A DNA stretch of 64,000 nucleotides from Methylovulum miyakonense HT12. GTDB lineage: Bacteria; Pseudomonadota; Gammaproteobacteria; Methylococcales; Methylomonadaceae. Position 1 is the first letter of the stretch, and each line of letters begins with the position of its first letter. The notes under the pieces were generated by a model. That model worked only from the letters and a program-made list of their open reading frames with translations, was not told the DNA's origin and did not search any database. Both the position numbers and the translations under genes were made by a program. Positions 45,859-54,824 of the stretch are shown here, one piece after another. Location: the NCBI RefSeq assembly GCF_000384075.1, contig NZ_KB913025.1:1627551-1691550 (forward strand). The letters run 5' to 3'.

Positions 45859-46761
45859 TTATTTCCGGCAGAGGAGAAATTCCAGTAAGGCTTTTTGGGC
45901 ATGCAAGCGGTTTTCCGCTTCCTGGAAGACTACGCTTTGCGGGCCGTCGATAACGTCGCCGCTGACTTCCTCGCCGCGATGGGCAGGCAGGCAGTGCATA
46001 AATAAGGCGTCGGTTTTTGCGGCTGACATGACCGCGTTGTTGACCTGATAGTCTTTAAACGCAATTTGGCGTTGCCTTTGTTCTTCTTCGTGGCCCATGC
46101 TGGCCCAAACATCCGTGACGACCAAATCGGCATCTTGGGCGGCGGCCACCGTGCCGGCAAAAAATTTCACGCGCCCGCCCGCCGCGGCGACAATGGCGGG
46201 GGATGGGCAGTAACCGGCCGGGCAAGCGATGTGCAGGGTAAAATCCAAGAGCATGGCCGCATGGATATAGGAATGGCACATATTGTTGCCGTCACCGATC
46301 CATGCCACGGTTTTGCCTTGGAGGTCGCCGCGCAATTCAAAGAACGTCTGGATGTCGGCGAGCAATTGGCAAGGGTGTTGTTCGTCAGTCAGGCCGTTAA
46401 TGACGGGGACGCTGGAGTGTTCGGCAAAAGTGGCGACGGTGTCGTGTTTGTCAGTGCGCAGCATGATGCAATCGACCATGCTGGAGATGACTTTGGCGCT
46501 GTCGCGCAAGGGTTCGCCGCGCCCCAATTGGGTGTCACGCGGTGACAAGAACAATGCGCTGCCGCCAAAATGCGCCATGCCCGCTTCAAAGGAAATGCGG
46601 GTACGGGTCGATGATTTTTCAAAAATCATCGCCAAGACGCGGCCCTTTAGCGGTTGGTAATCAATGTCGCGGTGGTTTTTGAGTTCGATGGCGCGATGGA
46701 TTAAGGTGCGCAATTCGGCACTGGAAACATCGAGCAAGCTGGTAAAGTGTCTAAGGGTCAT
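45859..46761 (-). CDS. argF: Ornithine carbamoyltransferase
   Basis: 300 aa. The carbamoyl-phosphate site [13 protein letters not shown] (48-60) is intact, as are [22 protein letters not shown] (ornithine side) and [12 protein letters not shown]. It makes citrulline from ornithine and carbamoyl phosphate. It starts 11 bp after the argD stop, so argD-argF form one unit. Confidence 0.97.
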   Translation of the reverse strand: MTLRHFTSLLDVSSAELRTLIHRAIELKNHRDIDYQPLKGRVLAMIFEKSSTRTRISFEAGMAHFGGSALFLSPRDTQLGRGEPLRDSAKVISSMVDCIMLRTDKHDTVATFAEHSSVPVINGLTDEQHPCQLLADIQTFFELRGDLQGKTVAWIGDGNNMCHSYIHAAMLLDFTLHIACPAGYCPSPAIVAAAGGRVKFFAGTVAAAQDADLVVTDVWASMGHEEEQRQRQIAFKDYQVNNAVMSAAKTDALFMHCLPAHRGEEVSGDVIDGPQSVVFQEAENRLHAQKALLEFLLCRK

Positions 46762-46772
46762 GAAGGTGCTAC

Positions 46773-47951
46773 CTACAACTGTGCGGTAAACGCGGAGATG
46801 AGTGATGATAAGGTGCCAACAAGCTGCTGGATTTGCAGTTCGTCCATAATTAATGGCGGTAACAGGCGGATGTTTTTTTCGTAGGTGACATTAATCAACA
46901 ACCCGGCCTCCAAGGCTTGGCCGACCAGTCCGGTGCAGGGCGTGTCGAGCTCGATGCCGATCATCATGCCTTTATGGCGAATATCCACGATATGCGGGTT
47001 ACCTTGCAAATGGCCGGTAAAGCCCGCACAAATCGCCGCGCCTTTGCTGGCCGCCGCCGCCAGCAAACCGTCGGCGTCCAGGGTCGCCAATACCGCCAAG
47101 GCCGCGCTACACGCCAAGGGGTTGCCGCCAAACGTCGAGCCATGGGTTCCGGCGGTCAGCACCTCGGCGGCTTTGCCCCTCGCTAGGCAGGCGCCAATCG
47201 GCACGCCATTGCCCAAGGCTTTGGCCACGGTGCAGACATCCGGCAAGATGCCGTTGTGTTGGTAGGCGAAAAATTTCCCTGTCCTGCCTATGCCTGTTTG
47301 GATTTCATCCAGCATCAATAACAGGTTGTGCTGGTCACACAGGCTACGCAGTTGGTTGAGGTAGTCCGCTGCGGGGATATTCACGCCGCCTTCGCCTTGG
47401 ATCGGTTCGGCCAATATGGCGACAATGTTGCCGTGCCCGCTGATGGCCGCTTCCACCGCGCCGATGTCATTGTAGGGCACCCGGATAAAGCCTTCGACCA
47501 AGGGCCCGAAGCCTTGCTGGACTTTTGGGTTGCCGGTCGCGCTGAGTGTTGCCAGCGTCCGCCCGTGGAAACTTTTTTCCATGACGATGATGGCCGGATT
47601 TTCAACCCCCAAACCATGGCCGTATTTGCGCGCCAACTTGATTGCCGCTTCGTTCGCTTCCGCGCCGGAATTGCTGAAAAAAACATTGTCCATGCCGCTT
47701 TTTTCAATCAGGCGGTTAGCCAATTGTTCTTGCAGGGCGATGCGGTAAATGTTGGACGTATGCACCAGCTTGCCGCTTTGTTCACAAAGGGCCTGATGCA
47801 CCGCCGGGTGCGCGTGGCCTAAGTTGCAAACGGCAATGCCGGATAGCGCGTCCAGATAACGCTTGCCTTGGTCATCCCAAAGCCAAGCGCCTTCGCCGCG
47901 CTCAAAAGTGACCGCTAAACGTCCGTAAGTTGGCATAATGTGGCTGCTCAT
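46773..47951 (-). CDS. argD: Acetylornithine aminotransferase
   Basis: 392 aa. Fold-type I aminotransferase: [49 protein letters not shown] and the PLP-lysine segment [16 protein letters not shown]. It transaminates N-acetylglutamate semialdehyde; related enzymes also act on succinyl-DAP. It leads the argD-argF unit. Confidence 0.95.
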   Translation of the reverse strand: MSSHIMPTYGRLAVTFERGEGAWLWDDQGKRYLDALSGIAVCNLGHAHPAVHQALCEQSGKLVHTSNIYRIALQEQLANRLIEKSGMDNVFFSNSGAEANEAAIKLARKYGHGLGVENPAIIVMEKSFHGRTLATLSATGNPKVQQGFGPLVEGFIRVPYNDIGAVEAAISGHGNIVAILAEPIQGEGGVNIPAADYLNQLRSLCDQHNLLLMLDEIQTGIGRTGKFFAYQHNGILPDVCTVAKALGNGVPIGACLARGKAAEVLTAGTHGSTFGGNPLACSAALAVLATLDADGLLAAAASKGAAICAGFTGHLQGNPHIVDIRHKGMMIGIELDTPCTGLVGQALEAGLLINVTYEKNIRLLPPLIMDELQIQQLVGTLSSLISAFTAQL

Positions 47952-48119
47952 AAGGTCTGTCTACCAATAAAACAAGGGGGTGTGCCGCCCGATAAAAAAA
48001 TGGTCGATTATAGGTTTCAATTTACCCCTAAGCAAGACTTGCATTTTAATAATTGCTTTTTTAACGGGCGCAATGTTGATAAAATCCCTAGGTATTTGTA
48101 TTTATTTAATCAGTGAGCG

Positions 48120-48452
48120 ATGTCTACTATGAACGTGATAGAAAGAATTAAAGATCAGCTTGAGAATAATCCGGTGGTTTTGTACATGAAAGGTACCCCT
48201 GATTTCCCCCAGTGCGGATTTTCCGGACAAACCGTGCAAGTGCTGGACTTGTGCCAGGCGAAATATATGTACGTCAACATTTTTGAGGATCCAGAATTGC
48301 GCGAAGCCCTTAAAGAGTATTCAAACTGGCCGACTTATCCGCAATTGTATGTCAATGGCGAATTGGTTGGCGGTTGCGACATTGTTGTGGATTTGTATAA
48401 AAAAGGCGAGCTTGTCCCCATGCTGTCCAGCGTCGGCGGTGTCGCCCAGTAA
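48120..48452 (+). CDS. grxD: Monothiol glutaredoxin, Grx4 family
   Basis: 110 aa. The active site is CGFS in PDFPQCGFSGQ. The glutathione-binding features WPTYPQLYVNGELVGGCDIV and a MKGTP motif are present. These proteins bridge [2Fe-2S] clusters and deliver them, often with BolA. The first ATG (48120) is four codons upstream of a second. A strong terminator follows. Confidence 0.96.
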   Translation: MSTMNVIERIKDQLENNPVVLYMKGTPDFPQCGFSGQTVQVLDLCQAKYMYVNIFEDPELREALKEYSNWPTYPQLYVNGELVGGCDIVVDLYKKGELVPMLSSVGGVAQ

Positions 48453-48470
48453 GCTAAGTTTGCCCGTATA

Positions 48471-48508
48471 GCCTGACAAGGCAAATGTTTGCCTTGTCAG
48501 GCTTTTTT
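48471..48508 (+). terminator. Terminator of grxD
   Basis: A nearly perfect 15-base arm GCCTGACAAGGCAAA (48471-48485) pairs with 48488-48502 and is followed by TTTTTT. It starts 19 bp after the grxD stop. Confidence 0.92.
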
Positions 48509-48966
48509 GTGGGCGTAAAGTTGGCTTTAAGGGTTCAAATCATACAAACCATGGAGGATAGAAAAGCACTTGGCCATAAACCCGTTGGTTGTCATCTTGG
48601 TTTGGTTCGAACAGGCTTTTTCTGCCTAAAGGTGTTTATGCCCTTTGCGCCCAAATCCAGCAATAAAAATACTTTGAAAATAATCGGGTTAACCAGCAAT
48701 TCTCATTATGACCTCAAGCTACCTTATTTCAGGCTTTGGGGCCGGTCAGTATCGTAGGCTGGGATGAAGCGGTAGCGCAATCCCTGCACCACAAGCCACT
48801 CTGCTGGGGTTCCTTGCGTCACCCCAGCCTACTTTGCTTTAAAAAGAACCGGGTTAACTTGACATACTCAATTAATTTACTAATGGGTTATAATGCCCCG
48901 TTAACTTATAGTTTCACGGCTAACACCCTGAAACACATCCAAACTTTACACTTGTAGCAATCAATA
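48509..48966 (+). other. grxD-ispB spacer
   Basis: I see no convincing gene here; a short open frame from 48485 starts within the terminator. The spacer holds the REP-like repeat (48754-48832). Nearer ispB are TTGACA (48859-48864) and TATAAT (48889-48894). Their 24-bp spacing is too wide for one ordinary sigma-70 promoter, so only the TATAAT, 72 bp ahead of the start codon, is a reasonable -10 candidate. Confidence 0.4.
48754..48832. repeat. REP-like pair, GTAGGCTGGG type
   Basis: The left unit begins GTAGGCTGGGATGAAGCGGT (48754) and continues with AGCGCAATCCC, so it has the core of the 33.4-kb family. The right unit (48803-48832), read in reverse, is GTAGGCTGGGGTGACGCAAG followed by GAACCCCAGC, which has the core of the 43.1-kb family. 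The pair links the two groups. Confidence 0.75.
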
Positions 48967-49977
48967 ATGGCAGCGAACGCACACCCTTCTTCGAACGTAT
49001 CGACCCCTATAGACTTTGATTCCATCAAAAACTTAACGGAGGCCGAAGCCAAAGCGGTTGATCAACTTATTGTCAATGAGCTAAGCTCCGATGTCGTGTT
49101 GATTAACCAGATGGGGCATTACATTGTCGGCAACGGCGGCAAACGCCTGCGGCCGATGCTGTTGTTATTGGCGGCTAAGGCTTTGGGGGGCGCCAGCGAC
49201 AATCACTTGATCCTTGCCGCCGTCATTGAGTTTATCCATACCGCCACCTTGCTGCATGATGATGTCGTCGATGAATCGGATTTACGGCGTGGCAAAGAAT
49301 CCGCCAATGCCGTGTGGGGCAATGCCGCCAGCGTCTTGGTCGGGGATTATCTGTATTCGCGTGCTTTTGAAATGATGGTGCGGACGGGCAATATGCGCGT
49401 CATGGAAATACTTTCCAAAACCACGACGGCGATAGCCGAAGGTGAAGTGTTGCAGCTGTTAAATTGCAATAACCCTGAAACCACAGAAGCCAAATATCTT
49501 GAGGTCATCGCCAGAAAAACCGCCATCTTGTTCAGTGCCGCCACCCGTTTGGGCGGTGTCCTTGCGGGCGTTTCCGCTGAGGTGGAGGAAAACTTGGCCC
49601 GCTATGGCCAACACCTGGGCATTGCCTTCCAATTGATCGACGACGCCTTGGATTACAAGGCTAACCAAGAAGATTTGGGCAAAAACCTCGGTGATGACCT
49701 GGCGGAAGGCAAGCCCACATTGCCGCTGATTTACGCCATCCAAAACGGTACCGACAGCGAAGCCGCTATTATCGTTGAGGCGATTAAAAACGGCGAACGT
49801 GACGCGTTTAACGCAGTTTATGCAATCGTCCAGCGTACCCAAGCCATCACCTATACCGAGCAACGCGCCGATGAAGAAGCGCAAAAAGCCATTGATGCTT
49901 TGGGTTGTTTACCGGATTCCGAATATAAAGAAGCCCTGACCTTATTGGCAAAGTTTTCCGTGCAACGCGGTTATTAA
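48967..49977 (+). CDS. ispB: Octaprenyl diphosphate synthase (trans-polyprenyl synthase)
   Basis: 336 aa. First Asp-rich motif LLHDDVVDESDLRRG (from about 96) and second LIDDALDYKA are intact, with GNGGKRLRPMLLLLAAKAL at the IPP site. It makes the side chain of ubiquinone; chain length cannot be set from sequence with certainty. The usual neighbour rplU-rpmA is absent. Confidence 0.95.
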   Translation: MAANAHPSSNVSTPIDFDSIKNLTEAEAKAVDQLIVNELSSDVVLINQMGHYIVGNGGKRLRPMLLLLAAKALGGASDNHLILAAVIEFIHTATLLHDDVVDESDLRRGKESANAVWGNAASVLVGDYLYSRAFEMMVRTGNMRVMEILSKTTTAIAEGEVLQLLNCNNPETTEAKYLEVIARKTAILFSAATRLGGVLAGVSAEVEENLARYGQHLGIAFQLIDDALDYKANQEDLGKNLGDDLAEGKPTLPLIYAIQNGTDSEAAIIVEAIKNGERDAFNAVYAIVQRTQAITYTEQRADEEAQKAIDALGCLPDSEYKEALTLLAKFSVQRGY

Positions 49978-50032
49978 GGCCGCGGTAGCGGCACTATATT
50001 TTGTTGATGCCTGTTTTTGACCGGACATTTTT

Positions 50033-50380
50033 GTGAATGCAACGCTGACAGCCATACTCTTGCTCTGTTGCAGCAATGTCTTCATGACGTTTGCGTGGTA
50101 CGCGCATTTGAAAGAATTGAACAACAGGCCTTGGATAATCGCCGCATTAATCAGTTGGGGCATTGCCTTGTTTGAATACCTGCTCCAGGTTCCGGCGAAC
50201 CGCATCGGCTATACGGTCATGAATGTGGGCCAGCTTAAAATCTTGCAGGAAGTCATCAGCATTTCGGTGTTCGTGCCGTTTGCTGTTTTTTATTTAAAAG
50301 AACCGCTAAAATTGGATTATTTGTGGGCCGGGTTGCTGTTGTGCGGTGCGGTTTATTTTGTCTTTCGGGAAAAGCTTTAG
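50033..50380 (+). CDS. DUF486 family small membrane protein
   Basis: 115 aa from a GTG start. Four membrane spans with FMTFAWYAHLKELNNRPW, ISWGIALFEYLLQVPANRIGY and FYLKEPLKLDYLWAGLLLCG are typical of the DUF486/DMT-like family. The fold suggests a small transporter of the drug/metabolite type; the substrate is unknown. It lies 55 bp after ispB. Confidence 0.88.
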   Translation: MNATLTAILLLCCSNVFMTFAWYAHLKELNNRPWIIAALISWGIALFEYLLQVPANRIGYTVMNVGQLKILQEVISISVFVPFAVFYLKEPLKLDYLWAGLLLCGAVYFVFREKL

Positions 50381-50557
50381 TTTGGGTTTTTGGCTTCGTC
50401 TTAACAACCGTATGCGTTGCTATTCCTCCATGTCTACCATCCCCGTTAAAGGCCGGTTCCCGTAAAGGCCCTAAAGTCGTCCCTATAAATCTGGCGGTCA
50501 AACCTTTTTCCGTACCATCCAGGCTTCCCTGCCTTAATAAACCACATCACATAGCGG

Positions 50558-51298
50558 CTAGCAACCCTGGTTTTGCTGCCTTGAATAAAACCACATCTGA
50601 TAAATGCTGACCAAGATTTGCATCCCCATTGAAATGCCCATCAAGGCCCCGCTGATGACCACGACATAGGCAAAAGACGGGGTGGACTTGGTGATGAACC
50701 ATGACACTATGTCCAGCAACATCGCGGCAAACGGGATGACCACGGCGATGCGTTTGATATAAACGTTGATTTCACATAGCAGAAAAATTTTGCCGATGAA
50801 AAACAGGATGAAGGCGATGCCGAATAAATGGATATGCGAGACGCGCACTAAGGTCGGGATGGTCGCGCCGCCGCCGTGGGCGACTTCCGCCACGCCTTTG
50901 TAATGGGTCAAATCGGGCAAGGAAGGGTTGACGCTGGGCGTGTGGCAGATGATGCAATCGCGGTTTAAGATCGGGGCGATTTTTTCGATATAGCCGGGTT
51001 CGTCCGCGCCGGAATTGATCCATTCCATAATGACATCCTGGTCTGACGAATACCTCAGGTTGGGTTTCATAATGCCTTTAATCGCCGTGCCTAAACGTGT
51101 TTGGGTATTGGAGCCGTGATAACTGATGACGACGTCTTCCACCGACAGCCCGGCCTTCCCGTCCAGTCCCTGATGGGTGTAATAGAGGTTGGCCAGGGCC
51201 GCCAGATAGCCGAGGCCTATGGTGAGCAGGAATACGGTGTTTAAAATACGTTCGCTGACGGAAATGTCTTTAAAACGTCTAAAGCGTTCGGGAGCCAT
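50558..51298 (-). CDS. Membrane-bound monoheme cytochrome c-like protein
   Basis: 246 aa. One N-terminal span (about 20-40) is followed by a periplasmic part (about 41-145). It holds one heme c site, CIICH, with Cys115, Cys118 and His119. Three or four further spans follow, one with a His pair in RVSHIHLFGIAFILFF that could bind another cofactor. I do not know a named family. It lies on the same strand as the cytochrome-porin gene, 298 bp downstream of it, which suggests linked electron transfer but not a shared transcript. Confidence 0.82.
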   Translation of the reverse strand: MAPERFRRFKDISVSERILNTVFLLTIGLGYLAALANLYYTHQGLDGKAGLSVEDVVISYHGSNTQTRLGTAIKGIMKPNLRYSSDQDVIMEWINSGADEPGYIEKIAPILNRDCIICHTPSVNPSLPDLTHYKGVAEVAHGGGATIPTLVRVSHIHLFGIAFILFFIGKIFLLCEINVYIKRIAVVIPFAAMLLDIVSWFITKSTPSFAYVVVISGALMGISMGMQILVSIYQMWFYSRQQNQGC

Positions 51299-51532
51299 GG
51301 TGTTTGCCTGAAAGGTGTGGAAGAAAAAGTTATGGGATATTCAAAGCGATTAACGTAACCCATCAAAATTTGGGTAAGTCCGGACAGCTTAAGTTAATTG
51401 TTTTGGCGTGGGATGGATGTTGAAGGCTTTGGTAATGCTGGTTACGGTTTGTTCCTTGGCGCTGCTGATAGGTTCAGTAAAATAGATATTACAGGTCAAT
51501 TTAAGGGAGATGGCCACGGAGGGATGGGGCGC

Positions 51533-51571
51533 ACGAAGGGCGGCAAAGGTAAATGCTTGTGCCCTTCGTGG
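51533..51571. repeat. 10-bp inverted repeat downstream of the cytochrome-porin gene
   Basis: CACGAAGGGC (51533-51542) pairs with GCCCTTCGTG (51562-51571). It lies 26 bp past the stop of the minus-strand gene and could be a transcript-stabilising stem or a terminator, but there is no T run. The rest of the 298-bp spacer holds no credible gene. Confidence 0.4.
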
Positions 51572-51596
51572 TTTGGCCAGTTTGTCCTGCTATCCC

Positions 51597-52958
51597 TTAA
51601 AACGCCAACCAGCCATTTAGCATAAAGGTATTGTTGCCGTTGACGAATTGAGTGGCGCCATCAAATTGCGAGTAGCCAATATATTGCAAGCTGGTGCGCA
51701 AGTTGAGCCAAGGTGCCCAAGCCGAACCGGATTTGCCGAAAGGCACATAAACCAATTCAGCCGTGTAGTATTCGCTATTGGGTTTAAAAGAGACTGAATC
51801 AGGGTAAACGTTGCCATTACGCGACCCGTAAAGCTTGTTATAGGCAAAGGTCACACCGTAAGTTTGGTCGAACGTGTAAGCGCCGTTGAACTTAAAGGTG
51901 TCTAATTCCGTGTTGCCTGTGCCACCATTACGGCTGACCGAAAGGTTTTGGTTTTCGTGGATAAACGTCGTTTTGACTTCAAAGATATGTTTTGGATTTG
52001 CCATGTATTGGTAGGTGGCATCAAAAGCGATATCCGTGTAATGGTCAGCCCCATTGCTGGCATCACCCAAGGTGTTCGGCAACAACACATCCGCGCTCAT
52101 GCCGTAATGGCCTACTGCGAAAAAATGGCCTTTGGTGTCGTATTGCAAAGCGGTGCGCCAGTAAGGTGCCGGGCCGTCCAGCTTGATATAGCCGCCCGGA
52201 ACCGCCCCTGCCAATGCGCCTTGTAAGTCATTTGAGAAAGAATCGTAAGCCCCTGCTTCCAGATACAGCAAGTTGTCGATCATGGTGTAAGCGGTCGCCC
52301 CGCCAACTTGTGACGTCCCCAAGGCGCCGTCAATCAATGCGGCGGTCGCTATGCCTGGCTGTAAGGCCGAGCCATTGTAAGGGAATCCCCACGCGGCAGT
52401 CGTGTTCCACAAATCTTGCACGGTCGGGCTGTTGTTTAAGGAAATGCCGTAAGTGATGGGTTTGTCCATGAGTTCAGTTTGGTCCGAGTACCGGATGTCC
52501 GCGTTATCCCACGCCACGCCATCGGCATAGCCATCGTAAGTGAATTGGCTGAACGCGCCGACTTTTCCGTAAACCTTCCCTGCGTAAAACAAAGAGGCTT
52601 GGTCAAATGTGAAGTTATCGTTTTTGTCATAGCCTGCTTGGTCAAAATTTGCAGGGTCTTGGTCTTTATCGGTGTGTGTCAACGAGCCTTCTATCATCGC
52701 GCTGATGGGCGGTAAGTTTGCATTGGCGCCACTGCCGCCCGTCATTGTATAGCCACCGAGTTTAAAATCCCGCCCAAAGGGAGTCAGATTGGGGCCAAAG
52801 GATTGGGTATGGCACTGGCTACAGGCCGCGCCAGTCTGCCGGGTAAAACTCGGCACGGCTTGGGCGTCAGTAAAACTGATGGCCGTGGTTAACACGAGCA
52901 GGGCCCAAGCCGCCAGAAACGGTTTCGATTTGCGGGGGAGGTGAAGAAAATTTTGCAT
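51597..52958 (-). CDS. Cyc2-like fused monoheme cytochrome and outer-membrane porin
   Basis: 453 aa. A signal peptide of about 34 residues is followed at once by VPSFTRQTGAACSQCHTQ (heme c site Cys46, Cys49, His50), then PFGRDFKLGGYTM. The rest (about 90-453) has the alternating pattern of a beta-barrel with many Tyr/Asn/Gly turns, ending in a terminal aromatic residue (NGWLAF), as outer-membrane barrels do. This is the plan of Cyc2-type cytochrome-porins, which carry electrons across the outer membrane in iron oxidisers; the family is wider than proven iron oxidation. A sigma-54 promoter candidate lies upstream. Confidence 0.85.
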   Translation of the reverse strand: MQNFLHLPRKSKPFLAAWALLVLTTAISFTDAQAVPSFTRQTGAACSQCHTQSFGPNLTPFGRDFKLGGYTMTGGSGANANLPPISAMIEGSLTHTDKDQDPANFDQAGYDKNDNFTFDQASLFYAGKVYGKVGAFSQFTYDGYADGVAWDNADIRYSDQTELMDKPITYGISLNNSPTVQDLWNTTAAWGFPYNGSALQPGIATAALIDGALGTSQVGGATAYTMIDNLLYLEAGAYDSFSNDLQGALAGAVPGGYIKLDGPAPYWRTALQYDTKGHFFAVGHYGMSADVLLPNTLGDASNGADHYTDIAFDATYQYMANPKHIFEVKTTFIHENQNLSVSRNGGTGNTELDTFKFNGAYTFDQTYGVTFAYNKLYGSRNGNVYPDSVSFKPNSEYYTAELVYVPFGKSGSAWAPWLNLRTSLQYIGYSQFDGATQFVNGNNTFMLNGWLAF

Positions 52959-52996
52959 AGCTTTGCCTAATGGTTAAAAATTGATAAGTTGGTTTC

Positions 52997-53012
52997 AGCA
53001 ACAAACGTGCCG
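52997..53012 (-). promoter_or_regulatory. Sigma-54 promoter candidate for the cytochrome-porin gene
   Basis: The minus strand reads CGGCACGTTTGTTGCT, against the consensus TGGCAC-N5-TTGCW: GG and GC are exactly 10 bases apart and only the first base differs. The -12 element lies about 40 bp ahead of the ATG at 52958. Confidence 0.7.
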
Positions 53013-53185
53013 TGCTATTGGTTATGTTTAATCCATTGATTTATAGATTGTTTAAAGATGGATTTTTAAGTCAGCGGGTTTTTTTAAAACAAAAAACCCC
53101 GCAAGAATTGTTAGATTATATTTAACAAATATTGCAGGGTTGTGTTTATGTAGAAATAAATTTTTGGTGGTCTTTAAGCGGTTAA

Positions 53186-53215
53186 CCCTAAAGGTGACAG
53201 GCATCGCCTTTAGGG
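53186..53215 (-). terminator. Hairpin after the RTX gene
   Basis: CCCTAAAGG (53186-53194) pairs with CCTTTAGGG (53207-53215), 13 bp past the RTX stop. The strand that would carry the RTX transcript lacks a T run, so its role as terminator is uncertain. A second imperfect hairpin lies at about 53094-53140. Confidence 0.45.
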
Positions 53216-53227
53216 CTTTTGTTAAGA

Positions 53228-54598
53228 TTACAAAATAATATCGGTGGCGGAAAGGTTGCTAACACCCGTCAGCTGGATAGAAAACTCAGCTTGGGCATCG
53301 GCATCCGTACTGCCTGACAAGACATGGGTGACGGCGTCAAAATGCAATTGTCCCGTAGCGTTGGTGTTGCTAAATGCTTGGCCGCCAATAAAATTAAAGG
53401 CTTCGTTAATACCGGGTGTCGATGTATGGGAGTCTATCGCCGACAAGTCAATTTTATCCTGGCCATGAATGAAGTCCTTGATGATGTCTTCAAGGTAAAC
53501 GGCCTCATTGGCAAATTTGAAGGTGTCCGACCCAGCCCCTCCGGCCAGCTGGTCATGGCCGGAATCGCTTATCAACAGGTCATTGCCGTTGCCGCCTTGC
53601 AGGATATCGTCACCTAAGCTGCCCGCCAAGATGTCATTGTCGTCACCACCGAAAATGGCATCGTTGCCGGCTCCGCCAAAAAGTTTGTCCGCCCCGGCCT
53701 CACCAAATAGCGTGTCATTGCTGTCACCGCCAAAGAGCGTGTCGTCACCAACGCCAGCATAGAGCCTGTCAGCACCCGCCTCGCCGAATAAGGTGTCATT
53801 GCCTAAACCGCCGAGCAAGGCATCATCGCCAGTGCCGCCATAGAGCCTGTCTGTGCCTGCGTCGCCGGACAGGGTGTCATTGTTGTCACCGCCAACTAAG
53901 GCATCATCGCCAATGCCGCCATAGAGCTTGTCAATGCCGGCATCGCCGGACAGGGTGTCATTGTTGTCACCGCCAAACAATGCATCGTCGCCAGAACCGC
54001 CATAGAGTTTGTCAATGCCTGCATCGCCGGACAGGGTGTCATTGTTGTCACCGCCAACTAAGGTATCGTCGCCAGAACCGCCATAGAGTTTGTCAATGCC
54101 TGCGTCGCCGGACAGGGTGTCATTGCTGTCGCCGCCTCCAATGACATCATCGCCAATGCCGCCATGGAGATTATCAATCCCAAAGCCGCCAAACAGGCTG
54201 TCATTATCTTGGCCGCCATTGATCGAATCGTCGCCATTGCCGCCGTAGATAATATCCTTACCCAAGCCGCCGACCAAGTCATCATTGCCTTCACCGCCAT
54301 TGAGGCGGTCGTCGCCATTGCCGCCATCAAGATGGTCGATGCCCAAGCCGCCAACCAGGCCATCATTGCCTTCACCACCATTGAGGCGGTCATCGCCATT
54401 GCCGCCATCAAGATGGTCGTTGCCCAAGCCGCCGACCAGGTCATCATTGCCTTCGCCGCCATTGAGGTGGTCGTTGCCTTCGCCACCATCAATATGGTCA
54501 TTGCCTAGGCCGCCAGTGTGGTCGTCATCGCCTATGCCACCGTGATAGTTGTCAGTGCCATCGTTGCTGTCGTCTAATAAGTTAGTTTTGTTGCTCAT
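53228..54598 (-). CDS. RTX calcium-binding repeat protein, type I secreted
   Basis: 456 aa. From residue 18 to about 350 it is almost wholly RTX nonapeptides (GGxGxDxLx, for example GGLGNDHLD). The last 100 residues are a serralysin-type C-terminal segment ([20 protein letters not shown] through [18 protein letters not shown]), the signal for type I secretion. No enzymatic domain is present. There is no signal peptide, as expected. Two blocks repeat in 27-residue units. It probably forms a calcium-bound surface or matrix protein. GGAG lies 8 bases ahead of the ATG. No type I secretion genes are near. Confidence 0.93.
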   Translation of the reverse strand: MSNKTNLLDDSNDGTDNYHGGIGDDDHTGGLGNDHIDGGEGNDHLNGGEGNDDLVGGLGNDHLDGGNGDDRLNGGEGNDGLVGGLGIDHLDGGNGDDRLNGGEGNDDLVGGLGKDIIYGGNGDDSINGGQDNDSLFGGFGIDNLHGGIGDDVIGGGDSNDTLSGDAGIDKLYGGSGDDTLVGGDNNDTLSGDAGIDKLYGGSGDDALFGGDNNDTLSGDAGIDKLYGGIGDDALVGGDNNDTLSGDAGTDRLYGGTGDDALLGGLGNDTLFGEAGADRLYAGVGDDTLFGGDSNDTLFGEAGADKLFGGAGNDAIFGGDDNDILAGSLGDDILQGGNGNDLLISDSGHDQLAGGAGSDTFKFANEAVYLEDIIKDFIHGQDKIDLSAIDSHTSTPGINEAFNFIGGQAFSNTNATGQLHFDAVTHVLSGSTDADAQAEFSIQLTGVSNLSATDIIL

Positions 54599-54667
54599 TG
54601 TTATTGCTCCAATTATTTTGGGATGGGGTGTGTTGCAGGCGGGTCAGTCCCCGCTAATTTTATTAAA

Positions 54668-54683
54668 AGCACTAACCGTGCCA
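54668..54683 (-). promoter_or_regulatory. Sigma-54 promoter candidate for the RTX gene
   Basis: The minus strand reads TGGCACGGTTAGTGCT. The -24 box TGGCAC is perfect, the GG-GC spacing is 10, and the -12 box is GTGCT against TTGCW. It lies about 70 bp ahead of the RTX start codon in an otherwise A/T-rich 226-bp spacer. Confidence 0.7.
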
Positions 54684-54824
54684 TCCGATATTTGTGTAAT
54701 AACAATTTGTTTTATATAGAAAAAAATAAAATATTTTGGTGTTAAAAATACTTTGGCGGCTGACGCTACAAATTTTGCAGGTGAATTTTTTGGGGGATTA
54801 CAGTTATTGCAGGGTGAAGCCTTT

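Noticed and set aside
48485-48757. 90-codon plus-strand frame after grxD
   Set aside because: It starts inside the grxD terminator stem and lacks a ribosome site and family resemblance.
48859-48894. TTGACA and TATAAT as one ispB promoter
   Set aside because: The 24-bp gap is too long for sigma-70; only the TATAAT is kept as a weak -10 candidate.
51398-51625. 75-codon frame in the spacer beyond the cytochrome-porin gene
   Set aside because: It runs over an inverted repeat and into the opposite-strand gene end; composition is not convincing.
53840-54480. Regular repeats that might suggest a CRISPR array
   Set aside because: Spacing of 81 bp, coding RTX units in frame, and no unique spacers.
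54164-54545. Long plus-strand frames opposite the RTX gene
   Set aside because: They are mirror frames of the Gly/Asp repeat codons and give only Ala/Pro/Ile/Ser repeats.
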